This document shows positions 9,122 to 16,949 of a stretch of 64,000 nt of DNA, piece by piece. The notes beneath the pieces are model-generated. The model searched no databases. It saw only the letters and a list, made by a program, of their open reading frames with translations, and was not told the origin of the DNA. The stretch is from assembly GCA_045595165.1 (NCBI GenBank), contig JAZNZY010000020.1:62001-126000 (forward strand), written 5' to 3'. The position numbers and the translations under genes were made by a program. Position 1 is the first letter of the stretch; each line of letters begins with the position of its first letter. The stretch comes from SFLA01 sp045595165 (GTDB lineage Bacteria > Bacillota > Clostridia > Oscillospirales > CAG-382).

Positions 9122-9745
9122 TTATTCAAAAATTTTCATTTCGGATGAGATGGTTTTAATTTCCTTTTTTGAACGGCAATAGAGCTTAAAAATATATGCC
9201 GACATTATACCGCACACGGTACCTCCGATGATGAACATAAAAAACAGCATTGCTCCGATGGGTTCTTTTGCAACAATCTCATAAAACTTTTCGGGAGCGT
9301 GGAACAAAACCTTTATTGCAGCCGGAAGGACATACAACGCGGGAGAAACCGCGACAACAAAAGCGGCAAACGTAGCAATAGCTTCACGTTTTCGGCTTAT
9401 GCTCAATCGTTTTTTAAAATCAAGTTTACTTTGATTATCGGTTAAAAAATCAATATTTTCGGAATCCACGGGAACATTTATATAAAACAATATGCATTTT
9501 CCCTCGTTGGATTGATGCGCTATCTCGCCGCCGCATTCCGTAACGGTTCGCACAAATGAGGTCTGGTATTCCCGTTTTGCGAAGTGGAAAACTGTCTTGT
9601 ATTTGTTTGGCTCTGTTTTATAAAAGGTATAAAATGAAAATCTTACCGCCGCAAGTTTCCAGCCTTTTGCATTCATTTCGTTAAGATACGATACTTCTTT
9701 TTCCCGATCCACAAAAGCCTTAAACACAGTTTTTCTGTCTTGCAT
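9122..9745 (-). CDS. DUF2812 domain membrane protein
   Basis: A 207-residue protein. Residues 5-110 show the DUF2812 pattern (FVDREKEVSYLNEMNAKGW, FYTFYKTEPNKY, FHFAKREY). Two hydrophobic segments follow (about 120-145 and 160-190), then a short cytoplasmic tail. The function of DUF2812 is unknown; the family is typically paired with a PadR regulator, as here. I start at the ATG at 9745, eight bases after AGGGG; a GTG 6 bases upstream has poor spacing. The start lies 2 bases past the padR stop, so translation is coupled. Confidence 0.8.
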   Translation of the reverse strand: MQDRKTVFKAFVDREKEVSYLNEMNAKGWKLAAVRFSFYTFYKTEPNKYKTVFHFAKREYQTSFVRTVTECGGEIAHQSNEGKCILFYINVPVDSENIDFLTDNQSKLDFKKRLSISRKREAIATFAAFVVAVSPALYVLPAAIKVLFHAPEKFYEIVAKEPIGAMLFFMFIIGGTVCGIMSAYIFKLYCRSKKEIKTISSEMKIFE

Positions 9746-9747
9746 AA

Positions 9748-10065
9748 TCACAGCCCCTCTCTCTTGAAGTAAAGAACAGCGTTTTGAGTCAATTCGTTCA
9801 AGCGTTTTATTTCGTTTTCTATAACCTCTGTTCCCAGTTCGGTGCGGATATAAAGGCGCTTTGACGGGTCATCGGATCTGACTTCGGTTATATATTCTTT
9901 TTCTGTCAGCGCACTTAACGCGCCGTAAAGCGTTCCCGCCCCCATATTGATCCTACCGTTTGTCAACGCTTTTATATTTTGCATAATAGCGTAACCGTGC
10001 AAGGGTCCGGAAAGCGAAAGCAGTATATAAAACACCGTTTCTGTTAATGCAGGATATTTATTCAT
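9748..10065 (-). CDS. PadR family transcriptional regulator
   Basis: A 105-residue winged-helix regulator: LTETVFYILLSLSGPLHGYAIMQ, then NMGAGTLYGALSALTEKEYI, which is the PadR recognition helix and wing, and a short C-terminal helix for dimer formation. ATG with TAGGAGGCGGGGATA in front. The operon has a perfect promoter (10127-10155) with palindromic ATATATCG sites immediately downstream, so autoregulation is very likely. It controls at least the DUF2812 membrane protein gene behind it. The inducer is unknown. Confidence 0.93.
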   Translation of the reverse strand: MNKYPALTETVFYILLSLSGPLHGYAIMQNIKALTNGRINMGAGTLYGALSALTEKEYITEVRSDDPSKRLYIRTELGTEVIENEIKRLNELTQNAVLYFKREGL

Positions 10066-10080
10066 TATCCCCGCCTCCTA

Positions 10081-10118
10081 AATATCGTTTGACGATATAT
10101 CGTAGCACGATATATCGC
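10081..10118. promoter_or_regulatory. Tandem PadR-type operators in the padR leader
   Basis: ACGATATATCGT (10092-10103) is a perfect 12-bp palindrome. ACGATATATCG (10107-10117) repeats it 15 bases later, and a half site ATATCGT lies at 10082-10088. They lie between the -10 and the ribosome site of padR, where a bound repressor would block transcription. Confidence 0.75.
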
Positions 10119-10126
10119 TTGACTAT

Positions 10127-10155
10127 ATAATAACATGAGTGTTTTGGTTTGTCAA
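10127..10155 (-). promoter_or_regulatory. Promoter of the padR-DUF2812 operon
   Basis: Minus strand TTGACA, 17-base spacer, TATTAT. The leader carries the operators. Confidence 0.85.
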
Positions 10156-10169
10156 TACCTTTTAATATT

Positions 10170-10208
10170 AAAAAAACCGCCGAGGAGATTAGTTTCTCTT
10201 CGGCGGTG
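10170..10208 (-). terminator. Terminator after the methyltransferase gene
   Basis: ACCGCCGA at 10176-10183 pairs with TCGGCGGT at 10200-10207 and the stem continues inward with GAG/CTC. On the minus strand a T-run follows. Confidence 0.8.
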
Positions 10209-10220
10209 TTTTATATGGTG

Positions 10221-10883
10221 TTATCTCTTAACGACTGCGTACATCATAACGGGAAAATGGTTTTCTATGGAGGTATAGCCTTGCTCGATAATTTCAAATC
10301 CTATATCTTTCAATTCCTTTTCAAAGGTTTGGGCGGTTACTATTCTGCAGGAGGTTTCGGCTACAAGCACGGTTTCCCCTTCGCAGACACGCTCGCCCAG
10401 ATCAAAGGCCACCCCAATATCCGTCTTGCGTTCTGTTTTGCCGTCCCCCATAGTGCAGATAAGGGCGATGCCGTTTTCCGTAAGATGTTCTTTTATAAAG
10501 CAATAAAATGCTTTTCTATCTTCATCGGGCACAAGCATATGAATAACCGCAACGGAATAGATATAATCAAACTTTTTATCAAGAGTTCCGCTTACCGCAT
10601 CCAGCAGGTCAAACCGATCCGAAAACTCTTTATACCGGGCTTTGCAGTAATTGACCGCTTCCGGGGAAACGTCTGTTGCCAGCAGGTTGTAGCCATTTTC
10701 CAGCAAATAAATAGAATCTCTGCCCTCTCCGCATCCGATCTCCAAAACGGAGTTTTCCTTGGAGATGCCGTGCTTTTGTATGATCTCGGTAACGATTGGG
10801 GAGCTTTCTTCCCCCATCCATCTTAAATTCTTTTGGTGCACCGCTTTATAGCGTTCATCGTACGCTTCGTAATATTTTCTCAT
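10221..10883 (-). CDS. Class I SAM-dependent methyltransferase
   Basis: A 220-residue cytoplasmic enzyme of unknown substrate. The SAM-binding motif I is VLEIGCGEGRDSIYLL (about 46-61), motif II has LLATDVSPEAVNYC, and FDYIYSVAVIHML fits motif IV. The fold resembles small-molecule methyltransferases of the Methyltransf_25/TehB type. It begins 11 bases after the second ABC permease stop with GGAGTATAAA before the ATG, so it is probably the last gene of the ABC operon and may modify or protect from the exported compound; that link is inference. Confidence 0.85.
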   Translation of the reverse strand: MRKYYEAYDERYKAVHQKNLRWMGEESSPIVTEIIQKHGISKENSVLEIGCGEGRDSIYLLENGYNLLATDVSPEAVNYCKARYKEFSDRFDLLDAVSGTLDKKFDYIYSVAVIHMLVPDEDRKAFYCFIKEHLTENGIALICTMGDGKTERKTDIGVAFDLGERVCEGETVLVAETSCRIVTAQTFEKELKDIGFEIIEQGYTSIENHFPVMMYAVVKR

Positions 10884-10894
10884 TTTATACTCCT

Positions 10895-11671
10895 TTAGCT
10901 TCCCGTGGATTTATACTTTCTTAAGCCGTATCTGAAAAAGGCATAGCACGGTACAATAAACGCAAATCCCAAAAGAGGGAGCAGCATATACCACACATTT
11001 TCGCTTTTGCCGATAAGATACAGGAAAGGATAATACTGAAACAGTGCGATAGGAACCACGAAGGTATAGAATTTTAACATTCCCTCTCCGTATATGGACA
11101 CGGGATATTTACCGAATTCACGGGAGCCATCGGTAAAAATATTCATAAACTCCAACCCCTCTATGGTGAAAAAGCTGAACGCAGCATACAGCACGAACAG
11201 TCCCGTAAAAACGGCTACTCCGCCCAATATCATAAGCACTACTGTAATTATTTTATACCCCGTCCACTGAATATCGCAGGTGATAAAAGCGTACACAAGC
11301 ATTACCACCGCCTGCAAAAGTCTGCCGACACGGGAAAGATCCATATCCGATGCAAGAACCTGAAACATCTCGTTGCGGGGACGGAGAAGGATTCTGTCCA
11401 GTTCACCGCTTTTTATAAGACGGGGAAACACGTCAAAGCCTCTGAAAAAGCATTCGGTAAGAGAAAACGCCATTAACACCACGGAAAAGCATATAAGTAT
11501 TTCCGAAAAGGTAAAGCCGTTTACCGAATTAAAGCGGGAAAACATAAACGCCATACTTAAAAAAGTGGTAAATGATATGAGAAACTGCCCTACCGCCGTC
11601 ATAAAAAAGGAGGCTTTATACTGCATCTGGGATTTTAACAGCATACCTACGTATTTAAAATATAATACCAT
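10895..11671 (-). CDS. ABC-2 type transporter permease (DUF990 family)
   Basis: Integral membrane subunit, 258 residues with about six hydrophobic segments. The beginning LYFKYVGMLLKSQMQYKASF and the motif GELDRILLRPRN are typical of the COG3694/COG4587 permease pair that works with a COG4586 ATPase. With the two genes before it, it forms a complete three-part exporter. ATG with GGAGGGTAGTAT in front, 3 bases after the preceding permease. Substrate is unknown. Confidence 0.88.
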   Translation of the reverse strand: MVLYFKYVGMLLKSQMQYKASFFMTAVGQFLISFTTFLSMAFMFSRFNSVNGFTFSEILICFSVVLMAFSLTECFFRGFDVFPRLIKSGELDRILLRPRNEMFQVLASDMDLSRVGRLLQAVVMLVYAFITCDIQWTGYKIITVVLMILGGVAVFTGLFVLYAAFSFFTIEGLEFMNIFTDGSREFGKYPVSIYGEGMLKFYTFVVPIALFQYYPFLYLIGKSENVWYMLLPLLGFAFIVPCYAFFRYGLRKYKSTGS

Positions 11672-11674
11672 ATA

Positions 11675-12478
11675 CTACCCTCCCTGCACAACTACTTTTT
11701 TAAGTGCATAGCGGAAAATAAGCTTGCCTGCGCACCACATAACTGAAAGCCAGATTATCTGCAAAGCAATACTTTTTAACGCATCCGTACCGCTTAAATA
11801 GCCCGTATAAATGAGAAACGGTGTATTCTGCATTGAAGCAAAGGGCAAAGCGTATATAAACGGCTGAAGCCAAAGAGGGAAAAACGGAATGGGTATGAGC
11901 GCACCGCTGAAAAATTCTATTACCGAGGTGGCAAGCACACGTATTCCTTTGGGAGAAACCGTAAAAAATGCGCAAGCGTGCACCAGCATTGAAAAAGCTA
12001 CGATAACAAACAGTCCCAATATCATTGAAACCAAGAACAGCAAAAAGGACAGGCAATCTACGGGCAATGAAATACCGTAAGGGTGCGGCAAAACTGCGGC
12101 GAAAATAAGTATGGGCAGACAACGAAGCACGGCGCGGGAAAGTCTTGTGGCCGTATTCTTGGTAAACCACATATTGTAGATATCAATAGGACGGCACAGC
12201 TCGTAGGCAATATTGCCCGAAACGATGCAATCGAATATCTCGGAATCGAAAAACCACGCCATAAAAAGCGCCAGAAACGCCTGCTGTAACCAGATATAAG
12301 ACGAAAGAGAATCAAAGGACATAGGAAACACGTCTGTGCTTTCCATATAAAATGCGCGGAACATAAGTATGTTCATTCCGCCCCAAGCAAACTGGGTAGC
12401 TATTCCAGCCCAGGCGGCAGCGCGGTATTGCAGACCCGCAATAAACCGAATTCTGAAAAAGGACAGATACTTTCTCAT
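11675..12478 (-). CDS. ABC-2 type transporter permease, partner subunit
   Basis: A 267-residue membrane protein with about six hydrophobic segments. The sequence FFDSEIFDCIVSGNIAYELCRPID corresponds to the cytoplasmic loop of DUF990-like permeases (GNIAYxLxRP), and the other permease in this operon has the equivalent GELDRILLRP. The two differ enough to be a heterodimer. The start overlaps the ATPase stop by 4 bases. Confidence 0.88.
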   Translation of the reverse strand: MRKYLSFFRIRFIAGLQYRAAAWAGIATQFAWGGMNILMFRAFYMESTDVFPMSFDSLSSYIWLQQAFLALFMAWFFDSEIFDCIVSGNIAYELCRPIDIYNMWFTKNTATRLSRAVLRCLPILIFAAVLPHPYGISLPVDCLSFLLFLVSMILGLFVIVAFSMLVHACAFFTVSPKGIRVLATSVIEFFSGALIPIPFFPLWLQPFIYALPFASMQNTPFLIYTGYLSGTDALKSIALQIIWLSVMWCAGKLIFRYALKKVVVQGG

Positions 12479-13449
12479 ATGGCAAATTCCTTATACAGAG
12501 AAACCACGGTTTCGTCTATAGTTTCGCCCGTAACCGAAACGTCCTTAATTTCCACCCCTTGTGAGATAAAGGATATAGCGCGGGAAACTGAAATTCGGCT
12601 TGTATCTATTATTATCTCACCGTGGCCGTTAAGGTCCTTTACCACAGTAAAATCATCGCACACGGGAAGCTTTTCACCGATATAATCCACCGTAAGTGTT
12701 TTATATGCGGAATGTCGGTTTTTAAGGTCGGAAAGAGAGCCGTCCAAAAGGATACGTCCTTTTCCGATAAGCAGTATTCTTTCGGTAAGGGCTTCTATAT
12801 CCTGCATATCGTGGGTGGTAAGAATAACGGTGGTCTTGTTTTCCTTGTTCACCCTTTTTACGAAATCTCTTACAGCAATCTTCGAAACTGCATCCAATCC
12901 GATCGTAGGCTCATCAAGAAAAAGTATTTTTGGATTGTGCAAAAGGGATGCGCCGATCTCGCAACGCATCCTCTGCCCTAAGGAAAGCTGACGCGCAGGG
13001 GTTTTTAAGATTTCATCAAGATCAAGCAATTCGGTAAGATCGGACAAGGTCTTCTTATATTCACTCTTATCCACCTTATAAATGTCCCGAATAAGCTCAT
13101 AGCTGTCTATTACCGGCACGTCCCACCAGAGTTGAGATCGCTGTCCGAACACCACGCCGATTTCCTTGACATGATCAACTCTTTCCTTCCAAGGAACCCT
13201 GCCGTTAATTATACATTCCCCGCTGTCGGGAGTGAGAATGCCGCTCATTATCTTTACAGTGCTGGATTTTCCTGCACCGTTGGGGCCTATGTAGCCCACC
13301 ATCTCGCCGTCATTTACCGTGAACGATACGTTCTGCAACGCATGTACATAAGCATATTCCTTGCTGAACAAAGCCTTAACAGCTTGCCCGAAGCCCGCTT
13401 TGCGCTTTGCTACCTTAAAGGTCTTTGAAACGTTTTTAAGCTCTATCAT
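12475..13449 (-). CDS. ABC transporter ATP-binding protein (COG4586 type)
   Basis: Nucleotide-binding subunit of the exporter, 324 residues. Walker A GPNGAGKSS, Q-loop GVVFGQRSQLWWD, signature LSLGQRMRCEIG, Walker B ILFLDEPTIGLD and the H-loop TTHDM are all present; about 90 extra C-terminal residues are usual for COG4586 ATPases. I start at ATG 13449 because AAAGGAGGCGGTAAAA precedes it; an in-frame start 24 bases upstream has no ribosome site. It is the first gene of the operon, behind the promoter at 13479-13506. Confidence 0.92.
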   Translation of the reverse strand: MIELKNVSKTFKVAKRKAGFGQAVKALFSKEYAYVHALQNVSFTVNDGEMVGYIGPNGAGKSSTVKIMSGILTPDSGECIINGRVPWKERVDHVKEIGVVFGQRSQLWWDVPVIDSYELIRDIYKVDKSEYKKTLSDLTELLDLDEILKTPARQLSLGQRMRCEIGASLLHNPKILFLDEPTIGLDAVSKIAVRDFVKRVNKENKTTVILTTHDMQDIEALTERILLIGKGRILLDGSLSDLKNRHSAYKTLTVDYIGEKLPVCDDFTVVKDLNGHGEIIIDTSRISVSRAISFISQGVEIKDVSVTGETIDETVVSLYKEFAI

Positions 13450-13478
13450 TTTTACCGCCTCCTTTATTACCAAAAATA

Positions 13479-13506
13479 ATTATACCACCGTTTTAATCTT
13501 TGGCAA
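13479..13506 (-). promoter_or_regulatory. Promoter of the ABC exporter operon
   Basis: Minus strand TTGCCA, 16-base spacer, TATAAT, about 29 bases before the ATPase start. Confidence 0.7.
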
Positions 13507-13555
13507 TCAACTGTAAATTGTATGGTTACAATTATTCCGTGAATTTGGCACGAAA

Positions 13556-13586
13556 AAGTAAAGACGGACAGAATAACTGTCCGTCC
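13556..13586 (-). terminator. Terminator after the small acidic membrane protein gene
   Basis: GACGGACAG and CTGTCCGTC form a 9-bp perfect stem with a 5-base loop. On the minus strand TTTACTTTTTC follows. Confidence 0.8.
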
Positions 13587-13604
13587 GAAATGTGTAATAT
13601 TGAA

Positions 13605-13913
13605 TTAAAGAGCGGGCATAGGCTCGAGATCTTCATCTTCGCCTTCGAAGGTGCAAAGAATATCATCCTCGCATACGTCGAAATCTTCGAAATCGTCTTC
13701 CAGCTCTTCGCCGTCGCTAAAGCAGCTTGCCAGTTTTTTCTGAACTCTGTCAGAAAGAAGGAAATAAGTTCCCGCTACGCCGCCAAGTGCAGACACAACT
13801 GCAAAAGTTCTTGCAAGAACTTTATTTTTGTTCCAAAGAATGATGCTGAGTACGAGGCAAGTAAGTGCCTGCGCTACAAATGCAATTCCAAATACCTGTT
13901 TCTTGTTTTTCAT
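13605..13913 (-). CDS. Small membrane protein with acidic tail, unknown function
   Basis: A 102-residue protein I do not recognise. Two hydrophobic segments (about 8-25 and 36-54) are followed by a strongly acidic C-terminus rich in Glu and Asp (residues 67-98) with two cysteines. ATG with GGAGGGTAAAA in front, 19 bases after the prfB stop, so it is probably read from the prfB promoter. The terminator at 13556-13586 follows. Ribosome-site quality and operon position support that it is a real gene. Confidence 0.7.
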   Translation of the reverse strand: MKNKKQVFGIAFVAQALTCLVLSIILWNKNKVLARTFAVVSALGGVAGTYFLLSDRVQKKLASCFSDGEELEDDFEDFDVCEDDILCTFEGEDEDLEPMPAL

Positions 13914-13932
13914 TTTTACCCTCCGTTTATGG

Positions 13933-15042
13933 TTATTGTTGGCATTTATATTTTAAATATGCGTTGATAAACTCATCTATTTCCCCGTCCATAACGGCGG
14001 AAATATTACCTGTTTCGCAACCCGTGCGGTTATCCTTTACCAAAGTATACGGCATAAACACGTAAGAACGTATCTGTGAGCCCCACTCTATATTCATTTT
14101 CGTTCCCACGATATCGTCGATCTTCTCAAGATGCTCGCGCTCTTTTATCTCGAGCAGCTTACTCTTGAGCATACGCATTGCGGTTTCGCGGTTTTGTATC
14201 TGGCTTCGCTCCGTCTGACAGCCCACCACGATACCCGTGGGTATGTGGGTTATACGGATAGCGGAGTCTGTCTTATTAACGTGCTGACCACCTGCACCGG
14301 AAGCGCGGTGGGTATCTATCTTAAGGTCTGCTTCGTTAATTTCGATCTTGATCTCATCATTAAACTCGGGCATAACCTCCACGGATGCGAAGGACGTATG
14401 CCGTCTTCCCGATGAATCAAAGGGAGAAACTCTTACCAGACGGTGAACGCCGGATTCGCTTTTGAGATATCCGTACGCATTCTCTCCTGAAATGAGGATG
14501 GAAACACTTTTAATTCCCGCTTCGTCCCCGTCAAGATAATCCAGAACCTTTACCTTAAAGCGTTTGCGCTCGCCGTAGCGGCAATACATTCTGTAAAGCA
14601 TTTCCGCCCAGTCCTGAGCTTCCGTCCCCCCTGCGCCGGGATGAATGGAAAGGATGGCGTTGTTTCCGTCGTATTCGCCGGAAAGGAGAATTTCTATTTT
14701 CTGTCTTTCGTACTCCTCGGAAACAGCGGCAAGCTCGGAAAGTATTTCCTCCGCCATATCCTCGTCCTCTTCCTCGATCGCCATATCGACAAGCTGCGAC
14801 ACGTTATCGAAGGACTTGACAAGGGAAAGATATTTATCCAAAAGCCCTTTTTTCTGCTTCATTAAACGAAGCACTTTTTGCGAATTCTCTGCGTTGGACC
14901 AGAAATCGGAAGCGTTGACTTGTTCTTCAAGGGAGGCTACCTCTGTTCTGAGTTCATCAACCTTGATAGAGACGCCCAATTCCTTTATACCCGCTTCAAG
15001 TTCACGGATAGATTGCTTTGATTGTTCAAGCTGTATGAGCAC
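13933..15042 (-). CDS. prfB: Peptide chain release factor 2 (no programmed frameshift)
   Basis: Recognises UGA and UAA stop codons and triggers peptide release on the ribosome. It is 369 residues. The stop-codon recognition tripeptide SPF is in RVSPFDSSGRRHTSF, and the catalytic GGQ is in RASGAGGQHVNKTDSA. Translation starts at GTG 15042, eight bases after AGAGG; a longer ORF upstream runs through the promoter at 15073-15101 and is not coding. The region around codons 20-35, where most bacteria have an in-frame UGA and +1 shift, reads straight through in one frame. It is followed by the small acidic membrane protein gene. Confidence 0.95.
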   Translation of the reverse strand: MLIQLEQSKQSIRELEAGIKELGVSIKVDELRTEVASLEEQVNASDFWSNAENSQKVLRLMKQKKGLLDKYLSLVKSFDNVSQLVDMAIEEEDEDMAEEILSELAAVSEEYERQKIEILLSGEYDGNNAILSIHPGAGGTEAQDWAEMLYRMYCRYGERKRFKVKVLDYLDGDEAGIKSVSILISGENAYGYLKSESGVHRLVRVSPFDSSGRRHTSFASVEVMPEFNDEIKIEINEADLKIDTHRASGAGGQHVNKTDSAIRITHIPTGIVVGCQTERSQIQNRETAMRMLKSKLLEIKEREHLEKIDDIVGTKMNIEWGSQIRSYVFMPYTLVKDNRTGCETGNISAVMDGEIDEFINAYLKYKCQQ

Positions 15043-15072
15043 TTGTATACCTCTTATAGTTTTACTGCTATT

Positions 15073-15101
15073 ATTATATCCTATAACTTTGCTGTTGTCA
15101 A
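15073..15101 (-). promoter_or_regulatory. Promoter of prfB
   Basis: Minus strand TTGACA, 17-base spacer, TATAAT. It lies inside the apparent N-terminal ORF extension, which supports the GTG start of prfB. Confidence 0.85.
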
Positions 15102-15122
15102 CAAATTTCTTTTTTGTTAAAA

Positions 15123-15149
15123 GCAAAAAGGCACGCAAAAAGCGTGCCT
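15123..15149 (-). terminator. Intrinsic terminator of rnpB
   Basis: GGCACGC at 15130-15136 and GCGTGCC at 15142-15148 form the stem; on the minus strand a T-run follows. Confidence 0.85.
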
Positions 15150-15490
15150 GCAACCTTTTCTATAAGCCGGGTTCTGTCGTGAACAATCATCTATCTGGGA
15201 TGTATGTTGCCACACACCTCTTGCCACCCCGTGGGCTGCCGAGCAAGCATTAGCGCCCGGTGGGGTGTTGCTTCGGATAGGGTTTACATGGCTGTGCCGT
15301 CTCCGACACACCGGTGAGCTCTTACCTCGCCTTTCCATCCTTACCTGAAAAATTCAGGCGGTTTATTTCTGTTGCACTGGCCCGGAAGTCGCCTTCGGCG
15401 GATGTTATCCGTTATCCTGCTCTGTGAAGCCCGGACTTTCCTCACGGTAAGACCTTTCGGTATGTTACCGCGCGATTGTTCAAAATGGTT
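15150..15490 (-). ncRNA. rnpB: RNase P RNA, bacterial class
   Basis: Catalytic RNA of RNase P, which removes tRNA 5' leaders. The minus strand carries the universally conserved blocks: GAGGAAAGTCCGGGCTTCA near the 5' end, CAGAGCAGG shortly after, and ACAGAACCCGGCTTATAG at the 3' end. About 340 bases. The 5' end is set from the promoter at 15498-15526 and the 3' end by the terminator at 15123-15149; both ends are good to within about 10 bases. I did not fold it far enough to separate A-type from B-type. Confidence 0.95.
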
Positions 15491-15497
15491 GCAGATA

Positions 15498-15526
15498 ATC
15501 ATAACATATTAAAATATATTTGTCAA
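15498..15526 (-). promoter_or_regulatory. Strong promoter of rnpB
   Basis: Minus strand TTGACA, 17-base spacer, TATGAT. It is back to back with the murD promoter. Confidence 0.85.
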
Positions 15527-15530
15527 ACGG

Positions 15531-15559
15531 TTGAAATAAATTTTCGAATATATTATAAT
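15531..15559 (+). promoter_or_regulatory. Promoter of the murD-M42 operon
   Basis: TTGAAA, 17-base spacer, TATAAT, 28 bases before the murD start. The -35 boxes of this and the rnpB promoter are only 4 bases apart. Confidence 0.8.
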
Positions 15560-15587
15560 GTAGAATATGGAAAGTGAGTGTTGATAT

Positions 15588-16928
15588 ATGCTTAATGAAT
15601 ATACAAATAAGTATTTCGGCAGATCTGTTGGCTTTATAGGAGTGGGAATAAGCAATATTCCCATTATAAAAGCCTTTTGCGGTGCCGGTGCTTTAGTTAC
15701 CGTCCGCGATATGAAGGAAAAAGATAAAATATACGGTATTGAACAGCTTGAGGGACTGGAGATACGTTACTTTACGGGTGCAAACTATCTTGCGGACATA
15801 ACCGAGGAACTGCTTTTCCTCGCCCCCGCTGTCCGTCCCGATAAGCCCGAGCTTTTGGAAGCTGCCGCAAAGGGAACGCGGCTCACTACCGAGCTTAACG
15901 AGTTTCTTTCCCTCTGCCCCTGCAAGACCTTCGGTATAACGGGAAGCGACGGAAAAACAACCACCACTACCCTTATAGCAAAAATCCTTGAAGCCGACGG
16001 AAAAAAAGTGTGGCTGGGCGGAAATATAGGCAAAAACCTCTTCCAATGTCTTGACGAGATACAACCCGATGACTATGCGGTGATGGAATGCTCCAGCTTC
16101 CAGCTTATGAAGATGCATCATTCTCCCGACGTGGCTGTGTTTACCAACCTTTCCCCAAATCATTTGGATTGGCATACGGGTATGGACGAGTATTTTGATG
16201 CCAAGAAAAATATATACCGCTTTAATGAAAACTGCAAGGTTATCGTAAATGCGGACAACGAATATACCGCTTCCGTGGAAAACGAACGGGAGGTTACTAT
16301 GATCTCCTGCGAAAAGGCACTTGAAAAAGGTGTTTATTACGACGGAACCGGAATCTATGCTCACGGCAAACAGATACTTACAGAAGACGATATTATGCTT
16401 TTGGGTATCCACAACAGATATAATTACTGCTGTGCCGTTGCCGCAACCTTGGGCTTGGTAAGTGTTGAAGCTGTGAAAAAGGTGGCAAACACCTTTGGCG
16501 GAGTGGAGCACAGATGCGAATTTGTGCGGGAGCACGAGGGTGTTAAGTATTATAATTCCTCTATAGATTCCAGCCCCACCAGAACGGAAGCCGCCTGCAA
16601 TTCCTTTAAGGATAAAGTAATTATAATCTGCGGCGGATACGATAAAAATATTCCGCTTGAACCCCTCGGTCCGTTGTTTAATAACAAGGTAAAAGCGTGT
16701 GTGCTTATGGGCGCAACAGCGGATAAGATCGAAGCCGTGCTCGAAAACTATGGTTTTGACGGAACGGTTTTGAGAGCATCCGATATGCGGGATGCCGTTT
16801 CCAAAGCCTCGTCCCTTGCAAAAGCGGGTGACAGCGTGCTTCTCTCCCCCGCCGCCGCCAGCTTCGATATGTTCAGAAACTTCGAGGAACGCGGAAACAT
16901 ATTCAAAAAATGTGTTAAATCCCTTTGA
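15588..16928 (+). CDS. murD: UDP-N-acetylmuramoylalanine--D-glutamate ligase
   Basis: Cytoplasmic Mur ligase that adds D-glutamate to UDP-MurNAc-L-Ala, using ATP. It is 446 residues with three Mur domains: an N-terminal Rossmann-like part (GFIGVGISN), the central ATPase with GITGSDGKTTTTT (about 110-122), the conserved NLSPNHLDWH, and a C-terminal domain with NSSIDSSPTRTEAA. It is separated from the usual dcw cluster and instead leads an operon with three peptidases. The ribosome site (GTGAGTG) is weak. Identity is firm. Confidence 0.95.
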   Translation: MLNEYTNKYFGRSVGFIGVGISNIPIIKAFCGAGALVTVRDMKEKDKIYGIEQLEGLEIRYFTGANYLADITEELLFLAPAVRPDKPELLEAAAKGTRLTTELNEFLSLCPCKTFGITGSDGKTTTTTLIAKILEADGKKVWLGGNIGKNLFQCLDEIQPDDYAVMECSSFQLMKMHHSPDVAVFTNLSPNHLDWHTGMDEYFDAKKNIYRFNENCKVIVNADNEYTASVENEREVTMISCEKALEKGVYYDGTGIYAHGKQILTEDDIMLLGIHNRYNYCCAVAATLGLVSVEAVKKVANTFGGVEHRCEFVREHEGVKYYNSSIDSSPTRTEAACNSFKDKVIIICGGYDKNIPLEPLGPLFNNKVKACVLMGATADKIEAVLENYGFDGTVLRASDMRDAVSKASSLAKAGDSVLLSPAAASFDMFRNFEERGNIFKKCVKSL

Positions 16929-16949
16929 AATAATAAAAGGAGTGGTTAT

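Noticed and set aside
15043..15153. N-terminal extension of prfB
   Set aside because: It contains a TTGACA-17-TATAAT promoter and the rnpB terminator, and its peptide is unlike RF2. The GTG at 15042 has a good ribosome site.
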